From: Neurospora intermedia
Lineage: Eukaryota > Ascomycota > Sordariomycetes > Sordariales > Sordariaceae
Assembly (NCBI GenBank): GCA_037102815.1
Contig: BTPP01000003.1
Location: 248,001 to 312,000, forward strand
Direction: 5' to 3'
DNA: 64,000 bases
Shown: piece after piece, positions 39,184 to 48,628 of the stretch
How the letters are laid out: every line of letters begins with the position of its first letter
Position numbering within the stretch: position 1 is the first letter of the stretch
The notes under the pieces: model-generated
The model's input: the letters and a program-made list of their open reading frames with translations, nothing else
The model's database searches: none
Told to the model about the DNA's origin: nothing
Position numbers and translations under genes: made by a program

Positions 39184-40601
39184 CTAGTCCGATGCATCGT
39201 CGCCTCCGTCATCTTCCTCATCTTCCTCACCCTCCTCATCCTCCTCATCCTCCTCACCCTCCTCATACTCCTCCTCTTCATCATCGTTACTGTCGCCATG
39301 ACCACCGCTGCCTCCGCCACTTTCACTTGCCGATTCTGGCTGCTGGTTGTCATTGTCAATTGGCACATATAACAAAGATGAGCCGTGCGTCGGCGCCACC
39401 ATGAAGCTGCTGTGGGTGTGATTTGTGGGATCTGGCTGGGGCTGTTGAGACGCATATTGTTGAAGAAATGCCGGATGTATTGGTGCTGATGTCGACATAG
39501 CCCGGGAACTGGCAAGGTTAGAGCCCGTTTGGTCATATTCCCGATGCGGAAGCGATGTTGAGTCTCCTGATCTTGATTCCGGTGCAGATCTATAGGTTGA
39601 GAGCTTTCTGACCTTGCCGGCTCCCGAGGGTTCTGTCTGAGCTGTCGGTTCGTTCTCTTCGTTCATTTCCGCGTCATCTACCTCAAAAGGCCGCTTTTTA
39701 TGCTCAACATGGGGCTGAGGATCGAGTTCGTGGCCCATGGTCTGTTCCTGTTGCTGCTGCCATGCCACAAAGGCAGGATGGATAAGAGGTGCGGGACTTG
39801 ATTTGAGGTCCTCTACCACCGCTGAAGATATTTTGACGGCTTCCGATGCACGCGTCAAAGCATTCGATGCAAAGTTCATCAACTCATTCAGCTGTACGAT
39901 TGAAGGCGAGCGGCCGCTACTCTGTGCATCCTCCACCCAGCCGCGGATGTAACCAAAGGACCGTTCCGCGGCCTTAAGCTCGGCGGCGAAATACGCTTGC
40001 TGGGACCACTGCTCCAGCTCTGGACACCTTGCCACTACACTTGCCGGGAAAGGTGTGGCCTGGCTGGTGTTGCTGGTCGGAGGTTGTGACTGTGTCGGAC
40101 AGGTTAGTTCTTCGCTGCTATGCCCGGATACAAAATCAGTCATAATGGTTTAGCACTTACCGGCTGTTCTCTCTTTGCCTTTGGAGGCCTCGGTTTCTTT
40201 TCCTTAGCAGGCTTTCCGTTCCCCGAATCCTCAATCCCGGCCATTTGCTTCGCTTCAGGCGGTACTCCAGGCTCCCTGACGACGATATGGTCATGAGCAT
40301 CGTCCTCGGCCGCGTTCCAAAAGCCATCCAAGGGCCAAGAATCCGCCAGCTTGCGGTTGGCCATGTACCATCTTCTTATCCGCTCCTGCATGGTTTTCGG
40401 GACCTGATAGAGGCGAGGGTAGACTGAAACGAAGCCAGCCATCTCTCGCTGGCTTAGATCCACATCCTCTGGGTCGATCCTCTTGCTGAACTTTCTCGTG
40501 ACTTGAAGCGCAGGATACTGCTCTGAAGGCGGCATGAATGGGAAATAAACAAATCCTTGGTGATGGATTCTATCCGCCTCTGTACGACTGTGGCGTGTCA
40601 T
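39184..40601 (-). CDS. Protein of unknown function with acidic C-terminal tail (448 aa, 2 exons)
   Basis: I do not recognise this family. The exons I infer are 40601-40161 and 40089-39184. The 71-nt intron (GTAAGT to CACAG) joins KAKREQP to SQPPTSN in frame and reconciles what would otherwise be two overlapping frames. The N-terminal part, about residues 10-110, looks folded: FVYFPFMPPSEQYPALQ, DLSQREMAGFVSVYPRLY, MQERIRRWYMANRKLADSW. It is followed by a Lys/Pro-rich basic linker (EKKPRPPKAKREQ). A second helical region (LEQWSQQAYFAAELKAAERSF, then QLNELMNFASNALTRASEAV) precedes a Gln/Ser-rich low-complexity stretch. The last 40 residues are almost all Asp, Glu and Gly. The mix of basic and acidic disordered regions suggests a nuclear or chromatin role, but that is inference only. 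Confidence 0.8.
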
Positions 40602-42738
40602 GGTGAATGACTGTTGATGCTCGTGGTAGTGAAGGTACTCTTGCTGAGGGGTCGCGGATTGTTAGATAATGGTGAGGAATGAGATGGCAACGACTAGATA
40701 CGTTAAGTACCCGATTTGCTCTCAGCCAGTCACGTCCAATGTGGTGTTGGTGAACTTTGGAAGCAGTTGAGGCGCGTTGGAGGTGGTTGAGTGACGCGCC
40801 GAAAGAAGGACGCGATCTTTGGGTTGTTTTAGGTTTTTTTTCTGGCAAGGAAAAAAGTTAAACCGCGACCGAGGCACAAGAGATGTCTGGCAGCGATTTC
40901 CAAGTTTGCCTCTCTTGCTAATGGGAGGAGCAAGATGTTGTCTCTCCTAGACTTTGTCGCCTCGATCAACCTCAATCGGTCGTGTCACGGGCGCCTGTTT
41001 GGATGGCCGAGCCTTGGTGCACCACGGTCCAAGTCCGATGGCCAATTCGATTGGGACGAAACAAACACCAAGGTGAAGACTCTTTTTCCGGGGTAGTCTG
41101 TGGGCAAAAAGAATACGACCAGTCTAGAGATGATATTCCTCTTGTTTAATAACGAGCTGGACCGAAGTCGAGACTGTCGGCGGGAAGAGTTGCATGGCGG
41201 TCTGGAAGACTTGACGTACTAGGTGGCGAATCGACGATAACTATGGGCAGGCAAGGTGTGACGCCCTAAGTCAATCCATCCTCACTTCGGCTTAAGTAGA
41301 TCGTGAAATGGAATTGCTAACATCGTACAAGTCGGTTGACATTGGTGTGCAAGAGTCCTTGGATCGTCGACGATTAAGTGCACTCGATCATCACCCTGTT
41401 TGTTCGTTAACGCGGTGAACCCTGTTGACTGGAATGAAGGGCCCCCTACCCTTCGTACGCGCTTCATTCAGCGAGCTATCAACTCCAAAGCCCAGAGAAT
41501 ATTAACAGGCAAGACGAGCTCTTTGCATGTCGCTGTTTTCACGATGCTGGTTTGAGCGAGTTCGACGCATGTGATGTCGGGGGAAAAACTTCGGGTGGCC
41601 CGTGGGCACGGCATTCATACCTATCAGTCCCGGAGGCTAAAATTCCCGATCCTGAACGCCAACTAGCAGGTATCTCAACCTCAACCATCTGGTTTTCATT
41701 CGCAAAAGTCTGGTCCTGTACAAGATGATATCACGTGTCCCTGGAGATCACATCTTGGCTTTGGTGTGATGTTTTCATTCTGTTTCCATCGAGTGTCTAC
41801 ACAGACCACCAGCCTGCAGCACTTTAACCACCGTTACCTGTTTCATGATTGGCCAACTGCCCTTTGAAAAGGTACACTGCACTGGAACCTCATGATTCAT
41901 CATCATTCGTCACCCTTTCCCCTGGGCCAGAAAAGTATCTCTGTCCGGACCCCCTCTCACATCCGAGGTCATGGTTACACAACCTCTGGGGTTGCATTGG
42001 CTGCCGCCAGGACTTCATCTACGTTGAGCGGCGTCGCTCACACTTCATTTGGCATGCCTTTCTTGTTGATGTAACCATCGTTTTGAAATAAAGGTCGGCA
42101 GAGTTCTGTGAAGATGGGAATTTGTTCACCTCCTCGTTGTCAGGAGCCCAAGTGGCCATCCCACGGCCGTCGCACCGGTGCTCATCAGGGCTCCAAGAAC
42201 AGGAGGATGGTATCAACACTGTGGCTTTCTCTCCAGTATTTCGCTTGAAATGCATGTTCATCAACGGCACGGTTCCGGTAAGCATCACCAACCTTCACCA
42301 GCGTATATCGCAGTCCCGAGATCTGTCCCTATGCGTAACTTTACGCTCGCCAACGCACGGAAATTCAGACACGTGGTGAGTGACTTGTCTTGGTACGTTG
42401 TATTTGACAAGCCTCGAAACATAAATGGACACGATTCTCTTCCTGCATGTCCTTTGCAATTCCCAGTCGATTCTGCAAGCCAAATGCTGACGGAGCCCCG
42501 TCCTAGCTCGCTTGAACCGTTCAACGAATGGGAAATTACCTGCTGTAACTCTATTACAAGTGCGAAGTTTTCGGCAAATCGGATTCAAGACGCTGAACGG
42601 AGCTCCGCCAGAGCGTAGATCGGGAGAGCTGTGAGAATTTGCGTTGACTTGGGCCTATATAACCCCTTCGTTCTCTCCGGGCTCTTGAACCACGAAGTCC
42701 CACACCAACTGGCTTTATTCTCTTCAACATAACCCTTC
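40602..42738. other. Divergent intergenic region, 2.1 kb
   Basis: It lies between the orphan gene (-) and the tyrosinase gene (+) and must hold both promoters. Several plus-strand frames at 41849-42618 overlap but show no domain. No gene is supported. Confidence 0.45.
42656..42662 (+). promoter_or_regulatory. TATA box of the tyrosinase gene
   Basis: A TATATAA sequence lies about 77-83 bp before the tyrosinase ATG, a plausible distance for a fungal core promoter with a short leader. This is the clearest TATA box in the window and fits a strongly regulated, inducible gene. Confidence 0.6.
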
Positions 42739-44225
42739 ATGCTGTCGATGGCTCGATCACTTTTGTTTTTGGTGCTTGCTGCATCATCACTCGTTGGTGC
42801 GACTGGAAAAGATGCTGTCCACAAGCTGCAGCAGGAAGGTAAAGCTAACCTCGATGTCCGGCTTGCCAAGTCCTCAACATGCACCAAAGAGAACCTTCAG
42901 ATTCGACGTGAATGGTAAGAGCAGCCTCGAGGGCAGAAAAAAAATAATGACAATGAAGCTGACCCTTATCACACAAAACAGGGGCGACATCTCAAAGGCC
43001 GAGCGTAGAGAGTACATTGCTGCTATGCTGTGTTTGATGTCCAAGCCTTCTCAACTTGACCAGACGGAGTATCCTGGAGCCAAAACACGCTATGATGACT
43101 TCGTCGCTGTTCATATGAACCAGACATTGACAATCCATGGGACTGTTAGTATTGGATTCCATACCTCTAAAAAATTCAAATGAACTAACTGTTCTTTAGG
43201 GAAGCTTCCTTGCATGGCATCGCTATTTCACCTGGTCCTTTGAAAGGGTTCTCCGGGAAGAGTGTGGTTACACTGGATCACAGCCGGTATGATCCATATA
43301 AAATCTACGACAACTGTCCATAGCCGCATTTTCGATGCTAACGTACTGTGACAGTACTGGAACTGGGGAAAATGGGCATCCGATCCGGTGAACTCTCCTC
43401 TCTTCGACGGCAGCGACACTAGCTTGAGCGGCAACGGCCTCAAAGTTGATCATGAAGATACCGACTACTACCCAGCTGGACCCGGAGGAGGGTGTATCTA
43501 CTCTGGTCCATTCGTCAAGTAAGCATCTTTGTACTACTTAGTAACCCGTTGTTCGGTGGCGCAAAACCTCAATCTCTAACTTAACTGGCGAGTGTCCCCC
43601 CTTCTGCACCCTCCCTTGCTAACCTAGCAATCAAACCAGTATGACCGCCCGTCTAGGCCCTCTTTCCCCAATACTCAAACCTGCTCCCGCTGCCAACCCC
43701 CTTCCTAACGGTATGGGCGACAACCCGCGCTGTGTCCGCCGCGACATCACCAATTATCTTTCCTCGCGTTATACCCGCACCGAAGACATGGTGACCCTGA
43801 TCGCCGATTCCCCCGACATCCTCAGCTTTCAAGACCGCCTGCAGGCTGTGACAGCACGGCCCTGGGAAGTCGAGGGCACTTACAACCCAGCCGAACACAA
43901 CGGGATGCCGCTCATGGGCATCCATGCTAGCGGACATCACACCATTGGCGGCGACCCAGGAGGCGATTTTTACACCAGTCCTAATGATCCGGCGTTTTTT
44001 AATCACCATGCGGGCATTGATCGAACTTGGGCTATCTGGCAGTGGCTGGACTTGGAGAACCGGACTGAGCAGATTGCTGGTGGCACGGCTATGTTTGATC
44101 CAGTGAACAGTCCCAGGCAGACGTTGGATGATATCGTGGATCTGGGAGTGGTCGGAGATCAGGTTTGGAGGATTAGGGACTTGGTCAGTACCGTTGATGG
44201 GCCGTTTTGTTATACTTATGAGTAG
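42739..44225 (+). CDS. Secreted short-form tyrosinase (391 aa, 5 exons)
   Basis: A type-3 copper enzyme expected to oxidise phenols to o-quinones. The exons I infer are 42739-42914, 42982-43144, 43200-43286, 43355-43518 and 43640-44225. Introns of 67, 55, 68 and 121 nt keep phase throughout. A signal peptide covers about residues 1-22 (MLSMARSLLFLVLAASSLVGA). The CuA ligands fit H103 (VAVHMNQ), H111 (TIHGTG) and H120 (FLAWHRYF). The CuB ligands fit H292 and H296 (GIHASGHH) and the H319/H320 pair in DPAFFNHHAGIDRTW. All six copper histidines are thus present, so it should be functional. At 391 residues it lacks the C-terminal lid domain of classic tyrosinases such as the Neurospora enzyme. It is like the short secreted tyrosinases of fungi, in which substrate range varies. 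Monophenolase versus diphenolase activity cannot be told from the sequence. Confidence 0.92.
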
Positions 44226-46845
44226 ATGGGGAGGGGTGAGCGGTGATTTTGGTGTTGTGTGGTTTGGTGAGAAGATGATTAGAGGGAGGAACGATACAGA
44301 AAAGAAGGTGCGATGGAGAAGTCACACGGGACGGTAGCCTCCGCCTTGTTTCTTTCTATCTTGAACACAGCGATCTGTGATAAAATGATGAAATAGCTGC
44401 GAGGTATTCTTCCCCTTACACGGCTTCATCACTCTTTCTACACTTGGATATCGAAGAACATCGCTTTATCGCTTGATTGCGCGCACATTACGCATCCCTT
44501 CCTTCGAACGACCATAAGAACACTATTGGCCTCATCACCAATGCTTTGACAACGGGCTCAACGAATTCAACCTAACTCGTCTTCTGAAAGGGGAAAGATC
44601 TCACTCCATACTGGATCGCATGTGTAACACTCCACTAACGTGGCGCAGTCGGTCTCATACTTGCCGAGGTCCTCGGACTTCTTTCCTTCTTCTTTCTTTC
44701 TTTCTTGCTTTTTTTTTTCAATTTCTTTTTCAATTTTTTTTGGTTTCAACTTGCCGTCCTCATGACGATTAAACAATGTCACTTAGGCAAAGGTACTCTT
44801 GAGTTTCTCAAGTTCTGTTCGTGTCGTACTTGGTTGCCGATCCGATAGGTACGTCAAAAACTTTGGATTTTCTGCGGAATTCTATATTTCGGCTTTGGAC
44901 ACATCGCACGGTATGCGATGTCAAAGTACCCTAAATAGACGCGTCCATGGTACTAGGAGGATTTTTCCTCTAGCACTTACAATTGTCCAGGCCGAAGTTG
45001 GGTCAAAGGGGATACTGTCCTGCTACGGGATCCAAATAAACACCCATAACTTCGATGAGGCTGGTATATGTACGTATCCTCTAGTCCGGACCCCCAAAGG
45101 AGGAGCAGCCAAATTACGGTAACATGAACACAAGACACGATGCAGGGAGCTTATTTGTGAAAGTTTAAATGTGGCCTATGTCCGCGTAGCAGGCACCCTA
45201 ATTCATTGTATCACGGTATCCGCCGCCTTCTTACATTCTCCTCCTTTCAGGAGTGCAAAAACCATTCTAACGGCCCGAAGAGACGAAAAATGTGGGCGTA
45301 GGTTGTGTTACTTACCAGCCCTACGAACCCGGCACCTCTTGGAACAGGCGGGTAGATCCAGCCCAAGTTTGGCAGGGAATCTGAAGCAGTGAAGAATTCC
45401 TATCAGCCAGTGCCTGTCTCGTGTTTAGTCAGGAGGAAGTCTCGCTATTTGAATCGAGACACGGAATTAAGAAACCGTATGGGGTATTGGGGAGGACTTC
45501 AACGTTTCCACTTCGGTGCTTACCACAGCAATTGAGGTAGGTAATATCAATATGGAGTTGACTGTTTCCTGGTGAGGTATCTTGCTTTGAAATGGCGTCA
45601 TGTCTTGTATATCAAGTCGGCCCCTGTTGTCTTGTGGCGCCCCGATGTGACCGGCTTGGCTTCAGCTCTCCCCCCACAGGATAGAAGGTATTTACTACGG
45701 GAGCGAAAAGGCAACGGATCAGTTAAGGTCACCGCCACTCCGGATCAAATTCCTCTCCCGTCCTGTACATTCGGGTTCCTGATAGCCTTTTCGTCGTTGG
45801 ACGAAAAGCGGCCCAGTGGAAGCACCGCAGGAAGGTTCACAGTCTTTACGTCGCCTTCTTTCCGTTGGCTTGTCGCGTTACACAACATCAAATACCTCGC
45901 TGCCTGCTTACCTGAAGCCAAGCCCCCCTCCACGCGCCTCCGCCCCATTTTCTGTACTCTCCCTCGTGACTTTTGCCCGCAAGATGCATCTCCAAACAGC
46001 CAGAGGCCGTCCCGAGTCTATACCGCCGTCGAAAACCGGAGCGTTAAACACTCGGCCGGAAACCATCGGACTGCTCTCCCTTGGCTTCACTTACCGGCCC
46101 ATCCTTTCTCAACCTATGAGAGCTTACTAGGTCGCTCGAATTGGAATATCCGGCTGCCTGGGGTATTCTCATGTCGTACCATGTTTTCGAGGTAGTACTT
46201 TAACGTGCCAGACCGGTTTCGACCTTGGCGTTCAAGCTCTAGATGGCCCACGGAGCTCAGACACTGTACAAGACGACAGCTTGTTGACGTGAGCATTCAC
46301 CATGTAACTACCCGTGAAACGTTCTGGCACTGCTGCTCGCTAGATGTATCAGGCTAATGCTCGACAGCAGATCTACCCAAGAGTACCACCAGACAAGTGG
46401 GACGAGATGACTTGCATGCGACTCTAGACGCCAGGAAGATGCCGTTTGGTGACGGGCAACCACACGAGAGCGGGCGTGGGGATGATCCATAGGGCTGCAT
46501 ATCCCGAAACTAGGATCTTGTCGAAGGATGAGATGTGCCTACTCTCTCGCAGATATCAGAGGCTAGGTAGCCTAGTGTTGTTGCGGCGATCTATCATGGA
46601 CGTTGTATCACTTACACCAGGGGGGGGACTAGTTCTCACTACTTGGCCGGAGCCTTTCGCTCTATGGGGGTAGCTAAGCTTGACACAGAGACACATGAAT
46701 TCTCTCTCGTCTTCTCATATAAGTATGCTCTCTCGGCGAATTCTTCATTCTTCACGCTCACTGTTTACTCACCATCATCACGCTCAGCTCAAGATACCAC
46801 ATCACCACCATCAAAACAATAACAACACATAAGCATACTGTTCCC
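44226..46845. other. Gene-free region, 2.6 kb, upstream of the Myb gene
   Basis: After the tyrosinase 3' end there is a CT/T-rich tract (about 44680-44745). A 207-codon plus-strand frame at 45572-46195 and overlapping frames have no recognisable domain. A weak TATAAG sits near 46718, about 125 bp before the Myb start, with a CT-rich leader after it. The region may be an extended promoter for the Myb regulator. Confidence 0.45.
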
Positions 46846-48321
46846 ATGTCTAGTATATCCGAGTTCTTCATGTACTCCTCACGCAGTACCTCTCCATTGC
46901 CACAGACCGAGTCCAAGCCTCGGCAGGTTTGGACGCCAGAGGAGGATAGGTTGCTTGCTGAAGCCGTGGCAAAGGGCAAGAAGAGCTCCATGGACCCTAG
47001 TTGCATAACTCACCTTGTGTCGGTTTGCTAACCATTCCTTTTCCCTAATTAACAGAAACACCAGCCAGCGGTTCCATCAACTGGTGCAAAGTCGCCTCCC
47101 ACCTCTCCCGACGGAACAACAAAGACTGCCGAAAACGTTGGCACTACAACGTAGCCCATAACATTCGCAAGGGCACCTGGACCAGAGAGGAAGACCAAAG
47201 GCTGCGCAAGGCCTTTGACAGTCACGGCCCACGCTGGAGCAAGGTTGCTCAGGTGGTGGGTTCACGCAACGGAGACCAGTGTTGGAAGCGCTGGTATGAT
47301 TGTCTTGACCCCAAGATAGATAGAAGTCCGTGGACGCCGGAAGAGGTGAGAAAACAAACAAAAACATCATTCTCTGCCACATACGCTTGACTAACCAACT
47401 ATCTATCCCTAGGATATCCTTCTTCTCCAAATCGTTTCCCAACGAGGGCGCAACTGGACCGAGATCGTCAACAATCACTTCCCCAACCGCACCTCTCTAG
47501 CCGCCAAAAACCGTTATAGTATTCTCCGCCGCAGACAGAAGCCTGCTTCTTCTTCTTCTTCTGCTTCATCCCCTTCCTCCTCTTGCTCCAGGTCTTCAAC
47601 ACCCAACATCATCAGACCCAGAACCAAGAGGGCCACTACCGCCACCACTACGACCACCACCACAACAACAGCGATTCCGAGCCCTATGTCAATGACAAGT
47701 AAACCACGATACCTATCCCCCACACCACCCACCTCAAGCCAACTTACCCCCGAACCCGGGCGATGCTTCACTCGCTCTCCACTTTCGCTATCAGACACTG
47801 AGTGTAGAGGTACTTCCACCCCAGGGTCCGGCCTTGGGTTTCTCCTTCCACCATCAGCAACATCAACGGGGACGTCCTCATTCCCGACGGCCACGACAGC
47901 GGCGGCGGATGCCGCTAGTTTCGAGTTATTTTCTTTCGGAAACGACAACGGCTACAATTGTTCAGGAGACTATGCTTGGGGTTCTTCATGCGCTCCTGCT
48001 GATCTCATGGTACATGTATCAGCGGGACCTATAATGAGTATGGGTTATGCTTCTACTGCTACTTGCTCACCTTCCCCTTCGCCATCCACGTTGTCGTCGT
48101 CATCATTCTCGTCGTCGTCACCCTCGCCACAATCGTTGTCGCTGAACGGCATCTACATGCCTGTGGTCAATCAGGGCTTGGTCTTCAACTTCCCAAATGT
48201 CCCGGCAACGCAACAAGCACAACAGCAACAACAGTTTGAGTTCATCGTTCAGACCCCTACTCCGATAGGAACAGGAGCCCCGGTAGAGTATGCGAGTTGG
48301 TGCGATCATTCGAGACTGTGA
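46846..48321 (+). CDS. Three-repeat Myb-type DNA-binding protein (450 aa, 3 exons)
   Basis: A nuclear DNA-binding regulator. The exons I infer are 46846-46999, 47056-47345 and 47413-48321; introns are 56 and 67 nt. Three tandem Myb/SANT repeats are visible from their spaced aromatic residues: R1 with W29, W61 and W80, R2 with W93, W112 and W131, R3 with W144, W163 and Y183. R1 has an unusually long gap (32 residues) between its first two tryptophans. The rest is a Ser/Thr/Pro-rich low-complexity tail with a Thr run and a Gln run, likely an activation region. The first intron's donor (GTTGCA) is poor, but it is the only one that gives the phase demanded by the repeat, and a good branch site (TGCTAACC) follows. 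The domain arrangement is unlike FlbD, which has two repeats. Target genes are unknown. Confidence 0.85.
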
Positions 48322-48628
48322 TGATGGAGTATTTTGTACTTTATCTGCGTCGGGTAACGGAGTCTTGGGGGGGGGGGGGGGGGGGGGGGGGGTTGGCGTT
48401 GAACAGGGATTGATGGCGGGTTTTGCGATTTGCTCCGTTTATTGTTTGATGTAGACCAACATCACCCAGCACAATCGGCGTCGGGGATCATATAAACGAG
48501 GAACGGCGTATTGGATACATGGAAGTCTATCAAAAGAAGTTGGTTACAATTTTGTTTCGCTGTGAAGCCCAATTTATACGACAACGCTGGCTTTCGCCAC
48601 TATTATACAGAACGATTCCTTGACAATG
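48322..48628. other. Short convergent intergenic region
   Basis: A 307-bp spacer between the 3' ends of the Myb gene (+) and the DUF6604 gene (-). It is dominated by a long G homopolymer. Confidence 0.6.
48367..48392 (+). repeat. Homopolymer of 26 G
   Basis: An uninterrupted run of 26 guanines, 46 bp after the Myb stop codon. It could form G-quadruplex structures in DNA or in the 3' untranslated RNA. Its exact length is suspect because sequencing of such runs is error-prone. Confidence 0.85.

Noticed and set aside
45572-46195. 207-codon plus-strand frame upstream of the Myb gene
   Set aside because: No recognisable motif; two further frames overlap it, so its length could be chance in GC-balanced DNA.
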